A stretch of DNA of 64,000 bases. Source: Robertmurraya_A mangrovi (GTDB lineage: Bacteria; Bacillota; Bacilli; Bacillales; Cytobacillaceae). A program made the position numbers and the translations under genes. Below are positions 42,970 through 51,541 of this stretch, one piece after another; position 1 is the stretch's first letter; the number at the start of each line of letters is the position of its first letter. Where the stretch lies: the NCBI RefSeq assembly GCF_034427655.1, contig NZ_JAXOFX010000008.1:1-64000 (forward strand), read 5' to 3'. The notes beneath the pieces were generated by a model, which was not told where the DNA came from, did not search any database, and worked only from the letters and a program-made list of their open reading frames with translations.

Positions 42970-44511
42970 TTAATAATCAAGCCAACTGTTGTCGTCGTAG
43001 ATCCCCATGGGTTTCGCACCTGCTGTGGCTGGCATTGTTATCGTATTTGTATGCGGAGACATAATAAAAGGCATTTGTTTTTTCCTAAAGAAACGAACAA
43101 TTCGCTTTAACTTATTAGACTCTATATCTAATTGTGTCTGTTTCGTTAAAACTGCTTCCTTCGCTAGGATACCGATTACCTCTCTAGGTTTTAACTGGGC
43201 AAACAGTTCGTCAGAATAATTTAGACCCAATTTCATACATTCAATATTAAATGAAGATTTCAATGCTTGGGTGTGTTTTGAATAAACTACATCTATTGAA
43301 GTTTGTAAACTTGTCCAAGGTTCTTTTGAAGAAACGTCTGACATTATTACGTCAACATGCTTAATTTTTTGTATGTCTTGGTCAATCAACACTTTGTGTT
43401 CTTCGCTTGAGTTAGTGATGAAATATTCTACTAGTGATGGGATGTGTACTTTTGTAAAAGAATAACCAGTCGTAGATATAGCTTTAGTATTTCCTAGTTC
43501 AGTTTCAATTGCAGCTAGGATCACCTTCTTCATTTCCTCTAATAGATAGAAATCAGTAAAGTGGTTCTCTGCTTTACCAAGTAGGTCATAATATAGGATG
43601 TTTTCGTTTTTCTCTTTAAAATACTTCTTTAATGAAGAACGATAGATTTCTAGACCAGTTAGACCAAAGAGCTCCATTAATTTCTTCTTTTTACCCGTAA
43701 AATAATTGAACGTCTCTGGCTTCATATCTTCGTGGTACATATGGTAACGGTCTGCTAATAAACGGATTTCTGTTTCACTTGCAATATTTTTAACAGTATC
43801 TTTCTCGAATAAACTTGGATTGACCTTCAAGCCAATTACATGTTTGTTTTTAAGATATTTGCTAGTACGGTTCTTTTTATTATTCACATAACCACATACA
43901 GCATGGAATTCTTTTTTGTAGCTAGGGTTATTTTTATCGATAGGTTCAAATTTATCAGGAAGACGAACTAGGATCATCTCTTTATCAATTAGGTGGAAAA
44001 GATCTTCTGTCATAGATTTATAGTCATCATAAACATGCATGCCTAATTTTTCGTCGTGCAAATGGTTCTTATATAGGTTTTCGACAGCAACTTTAGTGTA
44101 TTGGTTTCTAATATTTAAAGTTGCGATATTTAGAAATAGTCGAACTTGGTTTTTCGTAAGATTTAAAAAGTCAAGGGAATTAAAACATTGTAAATGTTTA
44201 AGGTAAGTCTCTTCCCCTTTTGTAAACAGGTGAAAACTAGACACATAATAACCGTTTTCAAACGATAGTAGTGCCTTGTTGTTGTATGTAGTTTGGCATA
44301 ATTCTACCAGGGCGGATTCAAGAGAGCGGCGGTCACAAAACATTTGTTGTCTTACGTACTCCTTATCAAGGTGAATACGTCCATCCCGATCAATGAAAGA
44401 AGCTAATTGGAAAAGTAATGAAATTGCGGTTTTCGACAGTTTTAATTTGTTTCTTGAAAAATCCTTTATGATTGTTCTGTTTAACTTCGGGTTGTGTATG
44501 CTATGATTCAT
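42970..44511 (-). CDS. Double winged-helix protein, Rep-like, function unknown
   Basis: This 513-aa protein is not recognised as a named family. Residues 25-75 (KTAISLLFQLASFIDRDGRI to RRSLESALVELCQ) and about 125-190 (LTKNQVRLFLNIATLNI to LFHLIDKEMILVRL) look like two winged-helix units, the layout of plasmid replication initiators of the Rep_3 type, but no replication origin or iterons were found. The C-terminal half is Lys-rich and helical. Start: ATG 44511 has GAGGAG at proper distance; GTG 44529 is too early. A leader hairpin nearly identical in outer stem to that of the recombinase trio precedes it, tying it to the same element. Possible roles: replication initiator, recombination accessory or regulator. 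Confidence 0.55.
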   Translation of the reverse strand: MNHSIHNPKLNRTIIKDFSRNKLKLSKTAISLLFQLASFIDRDGRIHLDKEYVRQQMFCDRRSLESALVELCQTTYNNKALLSFENGYYVSSFHLFTKGEETYLKHLQCFNSLDFLNLTKNQVRLFLNIATLNIRNQYTKVAVENLYKNHLHDEKLGMHVYDDYKSMTEDLFHLIDKEMILVRLPDKFEPIDKNNPSYKKEFHAVCGYVNNKKNRTSKYLKNKHVIGLKVNPSLFEKDTVKNIASETEIRLLADRYHMYHEDMKPETFNYFTGKKKKLMELFGLTGLEIYRSSLKKYFKEKNENILYYDLLGKAENHFTDFYLLEEMKKVILAAIETELGNTKAISTTGYSFTKVHIPSLVEYFITNSSEEHKVLIDQDIQKIKHVDVIMSDVSSKEPWTSLQTSIDVVYSKHTQALKSSFNIECMKLGLNYSDELFAQLKPREVIGILAKEAVLTKQTQLDIESNKLKRIVRFFRKKQMPFIMSPHTNTITMPATAGAKPMGIYDDNSWLDY

Positions 44512-44558
44512 TTTTTTCTCCTCTTTCACAACTAAATCGACAGTTTAAATTTTTTCAA

Positions 44559-44625
44559 TAAAAAAGCACCACAAAAACTCTTGATTAAGGTAAAGATTAC
44601 CTATCAAGTAAATTTTTGTGGTGCT
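44559..44625 (-). promoter_or_regulatory. Leader hairpin L2 with terminator-like tail
   Basis: On the - strand AGCACCACAAAAA pairs with TTTTTGTGGTGCT (13 bp), then TTGAT/ATCAA, then GGTAA/TTACC around loop TCT. TTTTTT follows at once. It lies 53 bases before the start at 44511. Outer stem AGCACCAC and inner stem GGTAA are shared with leader L1. Confidence 0.8.
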
Positions 44626-44769
44626 TCCACTAATCGTTATGATGTTATGTTCTTTGCAACTAAAATAATATTTTAGTATATACTTATTAAATCATAATAA
44701 AGTTTTTTTTTCAATGAATTTCTCTTATAGAAAAAGTAACTTCCTACTTTATTCATATCAATTTGATAA

Positions 44770-44800
44770 GCAAGTGGGAGTGTAAAATGTTCCACTTGCT
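44770..44800 (-). terminator. Stem-loop after the recombinase trio
   Basis: GCAAGTGG and CCACTTGC pair across about 14 bases; T content after it on the - strand is modest. Confidence 0.5.
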
Positions 44801-44842
44801 CTTAATTATCGTTGATTTAATACTTACTTAATATTTAAATAT

Positions 44843-45757
44843 TTATACTTTCAGCCTGTTTTTCATGGGTAAATATATTAAAGTTGTAGATGGCTTTTTA
44901 TGTCTCATTTGCCTTTGTATCGCTGGTAAAGAGAATCCATTCTGATCCATTAAATAGGCCATTGTTGCCCGTAGGTCATGTGAAGCTACTTTCCTTTTAA
45001 TTTCTGCTTTAGAAGCTATTTCCCTTATTATCTTATTCAACTTTGCATTGGTAAGAGGCCTCTTCTTTAAAAAGAATAGTTCCTTATCTGTAGAATTTTC
45101 TAACCATTCCTTAAAATACGGATGATTAATATAAACTTGTAAGTATTTCTTTAATGCTGGTGTCATTAATACAGAACTAGCAAAAGTTTTCTGCTTCCTA
45201 TCAATTACAATAACGTTTAGATCGAAATAGATTTGAGAGAGCTTCAAAGAGCATATCTCCCTAGACCTTAATCCACAAGTAAATTGTAATAGTATTAAAA
45301 CAAAATATTGAAGCAAAAACGGGTCAAGTATTGCAGCAGCCTTAAGCATACTATCACTTTCTTCCTTACTTAATGCTCGGTTTTTTATGGCTCTGTAATG
45401 AAAAGAAGAGGGATATCTTGAAAAAGGGTTTTCTTCAATTAATTCCAGGTCCTCAATAAACTGAAAAAAACTTTTTGCACACGAGAAGTGATTCCCCAAT
45501 GTAACTTTAGTTTTTTTCTCTTTCAAGTACTCAACGTAGTTATCTACAAAGTCAAGATCAATAGGTTCATACTCATCATCATTCTCTGAGTAGTAAAATT
45601 TATTGAAATCTAGCTTGTCATTTCTATATCCAAAAACTCTAATGAATTCTCCTAACTCTTTTAAAACACTCCTATAGCGCTCTATAGATTTATCTGAGTA
45701 ACCAGATAGCTCAACGAATTTTTTATAATAAACAGAATCAATCAGCAAATTTTCCAT
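44843..45757 (-). CDS. Tyrosine recombinase, third gene of the trio
   Basis: This 304-aa recombinase has Arg in FTCGLRSREICSLKLSQI (about 168), SHDLRATMAYLMD (about 262; H-x-x-R), and QRQMRHKKPSTTLIYL (about 285) with His and Tyr. The set is complete although the GH of other integrases reads RH. Its start overlaps the preceding gene by 20 bases and has AAAGGAGG. Three overlapping tyrosine recombinases in one operon is the hallmark of RIT elements (recombinase in trio) and resembles Tn554-type systems. Confidence 0.85.
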   Translation of the reverse strand: MENLLIDSVYYKKFVELSGYSDKSIERYRSVLKELGEFIRVFGYRNDKLDFNKFYYSENDDEYEPIDLDFVDNYVEYLKEKKTKVTLGNHFSCAKSFFQFIEDLELIEENPFSRYPSSFHYRAIKNRALSKEESDSMLKAAAILDPFLLQYFVLILLQFTCGLRSREICSLKLSQIYFDLNVIVIDRKQKTFASSVLMTPALKKYLQVYINHPYFKEWLENSTDKELFFLKKRPLTNAKLNKIIREIASKAEIKRKVASHDLRATMAYLMDQNGFSLPAIQRQMRHKKPSTTLIYLPMKNRLKV

Positions 45758-46886
45758 ATAAAGCCTCCTTTTGCTTTAGATATTCTAACTCCACATTTGC
45801 ATATGGATGCTTTTCTAATTCCTTCTTTACTTGATCAGGTAATAATCTAAGGTAAGTCTGGGTTGTGTTGATATTTTCATGACCAAGCAATTTGCTTATC
45901 TTGTAAATCTCCATTCCACTTTCATAAGCATATAAAGAGAAAGTATGTCTTAAAATATGGGGTGATAACGAAGCATCCTCAGAAAACATTTTTTCTTGTA
46001 TTCCTCGTTTTTTAATATTGTTCATCATTTCCCTTATTGTGCTTGTAGCGAGGGCATTAGTTCCATTAGTTGAAAAAATATAAATCTCGCTATATTTTAA
46101 TTTTGTATATCGTTCCTTTTTATCTGCGTACATGAACTGGACATACGTACTCATAACATCAAAAGAAACATCCGTCATATAACGTTTCTCATATTCACTT
46201 TTTCCTTTAGGCATAATAAGTATAGCTTTATCATTCCAATCGATATCTTTTATCTGAATATTAACTAATTCATTTGCTCTAATTCCTGAACCTAACAATG
46301 TCCAAAAAATGGCGTAGTTTCTTAAAGCTGATGTAGTCTCCTTAGCAGCCTCTAAAATAAAATTTATTTGTTCAGAAGTAAGAGCCTTTGGAATGCAATT
46401 GGGATTATCTTTAATCTTAAGTGTCTTACCTAATAGGAAGTCCACTTGTTTCTTGTCTAAAATATCTTTAGCAACAGATTTTAGAAATGCTCTTAAAAAC
46501 GAACTCTTCTTTTTCCTTGTGCCCATATTTTGTTGTTTATTTAAATACTTTAGTATTATTTCTTTATTGAACACTTCAGTAATTAATACTTTTGTTCCTG
46601 AAGTCAATTCTTTTTCAATAAACCCCTTAAAAGATCTCATTTCGCTTTTGTAGCCTCTTTGAGTTTCTTCTCTCTTATCTACAAAATATGAAGTTGGAGA
46701 GGTAAAAAATAGATTCTCAGCCTCTTCAAAAGTCAGTATTTTTTTTGGTTCTTCTTTTATTACCTTCTTAATAATATTCTTTTTTAATATCTCTTTTTCA
46801 AACATAGCTGGCCCAAACTCACCAATTAACTGAGCTAACTTTTCATCAAACAATGCCTTTTTTGATTTCTGTCTAATTTTACTCAT
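45738..46886 (-). CDS. Tyrosine recombinase, second gene of the trio
   Basis: This 382-aa recombinase has an N-terminal extension of about 60 Lys/Glu-rich residues, a core-binding domain, then LGSGIRANELVNIQIKDID (Arg, about 215), Lys in MPKGKSEYEKRYM, PHILRHTFSLYAYESG (about 320) and KLLGHENINTTQTYLR (about 345). Of the three it looks most like XerC/D and is probably the typical strand-exchange enzyme. It overlaps both neighbours (8 and 20 bases). Confidence 0.87.
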   Translation of the reverse strand: MSKIRQKSKKALFDEKLAQLIGEFGPAMFEKEILKKNIIKKVIKEEPKKILTFEEAENLFFTSPTSYFVDKREETQRGYKSEMRSFKGFIEKELTSGTKVLITEVFNKEIILKYLNKQQNMGTRKKKSSFLRAFLKSVAKDILDKKQVDFLLGKTLKIKDNPNCIPKALTSEQINFILEAAKETTSALRNYAIFWTLLGSGIRANELVNIQIKDIDWNDKAILIMPKGKSEYEKRYMTDVSFDVMSTYVQFMYADKKERYTKLKYSEIYIFSTNGTNALATSTIREMMNNIKKRGIQEKMFSEDASLSPHILRHTFSLYAYESGMEIYKISKLLGHENINTTQTYLRLLPDQVKKELEKHPYANVELEYLKQKEALYGKFAD

Positions 46887-48525
46887 AACCTACCTCATAA
46901 TCTATCTTGTTAATTCCCTCTTTTAATTCAGATGAGTAGTAGTGAATATACTTAGATGTTGTTTTTAAAGAATCGTGTCTTGCCAAAGTTCTAACATCTA
47001 CTGGTTCAACATTTTGACGTGCTAGACTAGTAATGTACCAATGTCTTAAAAGGTGGGGACCGCCTTCTAAATCCCAGTCTGCCAAAATCTTATAAAGCGA
47101 GAAGGCATTTTCTATTCTAAATTTAAAAGTTTTTTCTTTTTCATCATTGCTTTTTCTGAATATGAAACCTATTCTATCTTCAAAAGGAATTTTGTTTATC
47201 AATTTATAAATGACATCTGAAATAGGTAGTGTGTGACTTTTATTACCCTTTGATTGTACTGCAATGGTTTTTGTACCTAAGTTAATATCTTCCCACCGTA
47301 AACGATAAAGTTCGATGATTCTAAAACCTAAAAAGGAAATTAATGCAAATGCCAAAGTATCTTTATTAGCTTCTTCTGCATATATTTTTATTGACTTAAA
47401 CAATCCGTGCATGTCAGAATCATCTGGCAATTTTCTATAAAAGTAATCACTAGCTTCAATGTTACTAACAGTTAATGCTATGTTTTCTCCGATTAAATTA
47501 AGTTCATATATGCGTTTAAAAAAAGTCTTTGTGTCTTTAAGTCGTTGTTTGCAATTATATTTTGTAAAAATCCCTAATTTACTTTGCCTAATTAAATACG
47601 CTTTATATTCAAGAAGGTGCTCCCTTGTGATTTCCCAAACAGATATATCATCGATAAGGATACCTTGGAACTCACGTAGAGTTGGTAACCATTTAAAGAA
47701 GCTTTTTATTTGCCGTTCCATCTTTTCAATTCTTGCAGCTGACCGATTTCTTCTATGAAGATCTTTTGCATACAAATTGAATATTGGATGGTTTAGCTTT
47801 TGTACTACCTTAGATTTGTGAATAAATACCACCGGATTGCATTCATCAAGGTAATAGTGAAGTTCGCTAAAGAGCGATGCAAAAAAAGTACTAGTGATCA
47901 AGCCCTCCATAATTCCTCTATCCGCTAATTCAAATTTTGTAAGTTTACTTGGTTCTTTATTTAGTTTTCTTGAAACCAAATTCTCGAGGTCAGCAACTCT
48001 GTTTATCAATTTTATAAGTCTTCCAGGTGCAAATTGCCTCTTCTGTTTTATAAAATCTCTCAATGTTTTGGACTGAATAATTGACAAATACTTTGTCAGT
48101 ATAAATTCTTTTTGACCTTTTGCACCTAAATTTATAAGAAGTTTATGACCTTCTTCTAAAAAAACTCCAGTTGATTGATTAAATGCGTTGTTAAGAATAG
48201 TAATCAGCTCCTCGACTACTTTTAAGTTATTACTATTCTTATTCTTAACAACATTTACCAATTTTATACAATCAATTGACAAAAGTTCTTTTACTCTGTC
48301 AATTGATTGACGAGTTCTTCCGAACTCGTAGGGTTTAAGGGTTTTTTTTCCAAATGGCAAATCATGAAAAATTAATGACGTGTTTGCTGTAAGAGCTTCA
48401 TCATATAGTTCATTTTCTTCCTTTTTGAATTGTGCTTGATCACACTCTTTTGAATCTTTATCAGAAAAATTTTTCGTAACTTTCTTATAATCATAATTAA
48501 ACGAAAACTGTAAGTGTGTTTCCAT
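46879..48525 (-). CDS. Tyrosine recombinase, first gene of the trio, long N-terminus
   Basis: This 548-aa protein has a long N-terminal region (about 1-270) without recognised motifs, then a core-binding domain and the catalytic part with Arg in ISFLGFRIIELYRLRWEDI (about 395), Lys in QSKGNKSHTLPI, PHLLRHWYITSLARQ (about 490) and LARHDSLKTTSKYIHYY (about 513) with His and Tyr. The size order 548-382-304 differs from Tn554 (361-630-125). It is the first gene of the operon, 32 bases after leader hairpin L1, with AAGGGG as ribosome site. Confidence 0.83.
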   Translation of the reverse strand: METHLQFSFNYDYKKVTKNFSDKDSKECDQAQFKKEENELYDEALTANTSLIFHDLPFGKKTLKPYEFGRTRQSIDRVKELLSIDCIKLVNVVKNKNSNNLKVVEELITILNNAFNQSTGVFLEEGHKLLINLGAKGQKEFILTKYLSIIQSKTLRDFIKQKRQFAPGRLIKLINRVADLENLVSRKLNKEPSKLTKFELADRGIMEGLITSTFFASLFSELHYYLDECNPVVFIHKSKVVQKLNHPIFNLYAKDLHRRNRSAARIEKMERQIKSFFKWLPTLREFQGILIDDISVWEITREHLLEYKAYLIRQSKLGIFTKYNCKQRLKDTKTFFKRIYELNLIGENIALTVSNIEASDYFYRKLPDDSDMHGLFKSIKIYAEEANKDTLAFALISFLGFRIIELYRLRWEDINLGTKTIAVQSKGNKSHTLPISDVIYKLINKIPFEDRIGFIFRKSNDEKEKTFKFRIENAFSLYKILADWDLEGGPHLLRHWYITSLARQNVEPVDVRTLARHDSLKTTSKYIHYYSSELKEGINKIDYEVGYE

Positions 48526-48550
48526 TTCTACATTTACCCCTTTTTTATCA

Positions 48551-48615
48551 CAAAAAAAGCACCACTAATAATGCGATGCAGGTAAATATTTTACCCATCG
48601 CTTACTAGTGGTGCT
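48551..48615 (-). promoter_or_regulatory. Leader hairpin L1 with terminator-like tail
   Basis: On the - strand AGCACCACTA (48615-48606) pairs with TAGTGGTGCT (48567-48558), then GCGATG/CATCGC and GGTAAA/TTTACC around loop ATA. A run of seven T follows, as in intrinsic terminators. It stands 5' of the recombinase trio, not 3' of any - strand gene close by, so it should act as an attenuator or as a structured site. Confidence 0.85.
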
Positions 48616-48843
48616 CCCACATATTGTGAATTATATAATTTAACTTTCATGTGTATTCATATTATCTATATTTCTATTAAATCAGATACCGTATGAACCT
48701 GTCAATAACGACTAACTCTATCTCTTTAGAATCTAAATCAAAATGGAAGTATAATGGCCAAATGTCAGTGCTATTAAAAAGTTTTACAAGATAAATTTAT
48801 ATATAGCCATTGAGTGGAGTAAATAATGTATTTAATTGCCTAT

Positions 48844-49275
48844 TTATTCTTCGTCAAAATATAAAACTTTTTCTAAAGGAGGGCAATCCAAAGTTTTCCA
48901 AATTAATAAAAAATGCCTCAAAGAGACTTCATGATTATTACTTAAAATTTGTGAAACAGTACTCCGTGGCAAACCTGTCTTTTCGCTCAACCATACCTGA
49001 CTTTTATCTTTCTTTTTAAGAACTTTTTTTAGCCTATTTTTCAATGTGTATTTTTTATCATTAGCTTTTCCAATCAACCAATCAGCAATCTGGGGACCGG
49101 ATCTTAAAATGTTATCTATATATGATTCTAGGGCAGACTTAATTAAATCTTCTACTTCAAATTTTTGTTCTTTTTTATCATCCCAATAAAAGAGATAGTC
49201 ACCTAATTTTTGAAATTCATCATATAGTTCTTTTTCTATACTAAACTCTAATTCTACAACATTATTATTGTCCAT
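48844..49275 (-). CDS. HTH (XRE-like) regulator with N-terminal extension
   Basis: This 143-aa protein has a C-terminal Cro/cI-type helix-turn-helix, SQVWLSEKTGLPRSTVSQIL (about 93-112), followed by SLRHFLLIWKTLDCPPLEKVL, as in XRE regulators. The first 80 residues (IEKELYDEFQKLGDYLFYW, DLIKSALESYIDNIL) are helical and resemble a ribbon-helix-helix or dimerisation segment. It lies upstream of the recombinase trio on the same strand, separated by about 320 bases with no other gene, so it may regulate the element. GGGGAAGTGGG precedes the start. Confidence 0.72.
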   Translation of the reverse strand: MDNNNVVELEFSIEKELYDEFQKLGDYLFYWDDKKEQKFEVEDLIKSALESYIDNILRSGPQIADWLIGKANDKKYTLKNRLKKVLKKKDKSQVWLSEKTGLPRSTVSQILSNNHEVSLRHFLLIWKTLDCPPLEKVLYFDEE

Positions 49276-49735
49276 TCGCCCACTTCCCCACTAATATTAC
49301 TACCATATATTAAGCTAATTGCTTTTTCTTAAGACTAATTTTATTTTAAAAATTTTTTCACCTCTTGATAATACATTTTTCTGTAAATCTTCTTAATCCT
49401 TGTATTCATTATCTCCCTCAATTATATTGCCTTATTCTTTTTTTAATCACAATATGTCCATTTCTTTAATTCACCTTCTTCACCGCTACCTCAGCAAGAG
49501 TCGGTCATTTCTTCTTTTAATTCTAATGCATTAGTATTTAGCTCCATGTCCCTCATTTTAGTCGTACAAAACCACCCTTTAAGTTATATTTTATTTCTTC
49601 AAATATTCAAGCAACTGATTTCATATGAGAATAATTATCAATATTTTCACTCTCACTACCTTTTGATTCCCCACCTTTGGCTTCAATGATCCACATATGT
49701 TTTTGTGTACTTTTGTATTTTAGAGTTTATGTTAT

Positions 49736-50066
49736 CGAAAGATTGAATAAAATATCCCTGTGATCTCTTTGTTTACAAAGAAAATATGATTTTTTACATC
49801 TATGCCTACTGCATAGTCTAGATTACCGATCAGATAGTATTCCAAAAGTTTTTCACATTCCTTAAACCTATCATCCTTACTTGTTTTTCCTTCATTTGAA
49901 TAAAATATATTTTTACACGTAGACGTGGGAAGATATTAAAGTCGATTGGGGGTACTTTATCGTTGAATAAGTGCAAAAAAACGTGATTACGGACGAAATT
50001 CAGTTCCCTCCTCCATATTTCTCTAAGAAGGTACGTTTTTCTCATGTTTAGTTTAACTACAAACAA
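49736..50066 (-). pseudogene. Gene remnant with frameshift, unknown family
   Basis: On the - strand one frame reads VRNHVFLHLFNDKVPPIDF then NIFPRLRV, and another continues as NIFYSNEGKTSKDDRFKEC, EKLLEYYLIGNLDYAVGI and DVKNHIFFVNKEITGIFYS to a stop near 49737. The break lies near 49905-49915. Both halves have clear protein-like composition. No family recognised. The rest of 49.28-49.73 kb shows only AT-rich sequence with short coding-like scraps (for example GELKKWTYCD near 49450) and no gene I can support. Confidence 0.5.
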
Positions 50067-50222
50067 AAGAACTCACATTTCCGGAAAAGTCAATTGACCT
50101 TTTATAAACTACGTAAGGTCGCCACGAATTCAAAGAATTGTCACAAGCGAACAAGAAAGACACACCCTTTTCCCTTTTGTTCCTATTATAATAGGATAAA
50201 AGACACAGGAAGGTGACTCGGA

Positions 50223-50399
50223 ATGGATATGGATGCAGATTGTACGTTAAAACAATTACAACAACATATTCACCGAGAACGAAAAGGTCTCATCCAAATC
50301 GGTCTTCGGTATGGCCTACAACACCCTTTTACCCTTCAAAAGAGCCAAGAACTCGATGCGTTGATTATCCTGTATCAAAAGAAAGTCCTTTCTCCTTAA
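50223..50399 (+). CDS. Spo0E-family sporulation regulatory phosphatase
   Basis: This 58-aa protein begins at ATG 50223 behind AGGAAGGTGA. It contains the family signature: helix LQQHIHRERKGLIQIGLRYG, then HPFTLQKSQELDALIILYQ, with the SQELD motif (41-45) that inserts into the active site of Spo0A-P. Spo0E-like proteins dephosphorylate Spo0A-P and delay sporulation. A palindromic CCTATTATAATAGG with a TATAAT hexamer about 35 bases upstream is a likely promoter. Too short for standard ORF calls, but the motif is unambiguous. Confidence 0.88.
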   Translation: MDMDADCTLKQLQQHIHRERKGLIQIGLRYGLQHPFTLQKSQELDALIILYQKKVLSP

Positions 50400-50499
50400 A
50401 CACCGCCCCTCCTCTCGAGTCCCAAAACACCAAGGATATGAAACACACTCTTATTCCGGCTTTCCTTGTGGTAGAATAAGGAAAAAGGACTGGAGTGTG

Positions 50500-50907
50500 A
50501 TGATTTTGTACAAAAATGGACTGGATTTTCCGTACGAAGGCTTTATTCAGCATGCCATAGAAGCCCATTTTGATATGGGTGGGTTTATCATGGAACACCT
50601 CCCACATACCGATTATGCAGGAGTGCATACCGAAACAGGCGAACGTTGGAGAATTGAAGCCAAGGGATTAACCTCTGCGGTAGGACTGGATTTCCGAACC
50701 GGTCTTGGGCAACTTATTCAACGAATGGATGAGCCAGAAGCCCGTTATGGAATAGCGATACCGAATATCCCCGCCTATCTCAAACAAGTGAATCAAATTA
50801 AACCTTGGGTGAGAGAGAAGTTTGGTTTGTTTATCCTTATCGTTTCAGAAGATGGGGAGGTTCAGTACGTATACCCGAACCAACCCATATATATGGAGGA
50901 ATGTTAA
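50500..50907 (+). CDS. PD-(D/E)XK-like nuclease-fold protein, first of a pair
   Basis: This 135-aa protein has the pattern of a minimal PD-(D/E)XK fold: Asp in HTDYAGVHTE (about 39), then RWRIEAKGLTS (about 52-62; E-x-K), then GLGQLIQRMDEPEARYGIAIP, where Gln follows in the helix as in restriction-type nucleases. No DNA-binding domain is attached. Start ATG 50500 follows TGGAGTG. It is directly followed, with no spacing, by a second protein with the same core. A restriction, repair or defence role is inferred; targets unknown. Confidence 0.6.
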   Translation: MILYKNGLDFPYEGFIQHAIEAHFDMGGFIMEHLPHTDYAGVHTETGERWRIEAKGLTSAVGLDFRTGLGQLIQRMDEPEARYGIAIPNIPAYLKQVNQIKPWVREKFGLFILIVSEDGEVQYVYPNQPIYMEEC

Positions 50908-51525
50908 GTGTTTCGTAGAGTGATAGATGAACTCAATCAATCCATGAAAGAACAAGTATATACTCTGACTGGTCAAGATCTTTATGACCTTAAGAAAGGA
51001 TTTTATGAAAAAAGCGTAGAGTTTATGGGGCACAGTAAGAATCTTACCGGAATCACTGAACTCATCCTCAATCTTTATTTCAACCATTTTCTTGGAGCAC
51101 TTCATTCCCCTTACGACATTCAACGTAATTATAAGTTGGTAGGACAAAATGGGCGGGAAAACGAGTTAGATCTGGCGTTTCTTCGTCCAGATGGAGGGAT
51201 TCAAGCGGGCATCTCGGTTAAACGTCAAATCGGTAATGCTGGATGGGAAAAGCATGAAAAACCTAGCCCCCTCTACGATGAACTAACTTCGATGTATCAA
51301 TCCAAGAACAGCCTCATCCAAGATTTATGGAGACTAGAGAATATGAAACTTGGACCTATCGGTGCGTTTCCAACCGTCACTATTGTATTTGAAGACGTTA
51401 CGAGTGTAGACCGTGGCATCATGAAAGACATTACAAAAAATCTTCCTTCCTATGACTATCTCGTCTTGCAAACGCACCATAAACCGCTATTTTCCGAACT
51501 AAAGAAGAAACTCCAGATGTATTAG
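50908..51525 (+). CDS. PD-(D/E)XK-like nuclease-fold protein, second of a pair
   Basis: This 205-aa protein starts with GTG immediately after the TAA of the preceding gene, with GGAGGAATG upstream. Its middle shows ENELDLAFLRPDGGIQAGISVKRQ-like spacing (about 90-112: Glu, Asp, then S-V-K), the ELD...xVK form of PD-(D/E)XK nucleases, followed by a helix. N-terminal 70 residues are helical. The zero gap suggests translational coupling and perhaps a heteromeric enzyme. I do not recognise the family by name. Confidence 0.6.
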   Translation: MFRRVIDELNQSMKEQVYTLTGQDLYDLKKGFYEKSVEFMGHSKNLTGITELILNLYFNHFLGALHSPYDIQRNYKLVGQNGRENELDLAFLRPDGGIQAGISVKRQIGNAGWEKHEKPSPLYDELTSMYQSKNSLIQDLWRLENMKLGPIGAFPTVTIVFEDVTSVDRGIMKDITKNLPSYDYLVLQTHHKPLFSELKKKLQMY

Positions 51526-51541
51526 AAAAGAGGAGAGCCCT

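Noticed and set aside
41722..48615. Integron attC sites
   Set aside because: The hairpins lack GTTRRRY/RYYYAAC core sites and lie 5' of large operons, not behind cassettes. A T run on one side fits a terminator-like role better.
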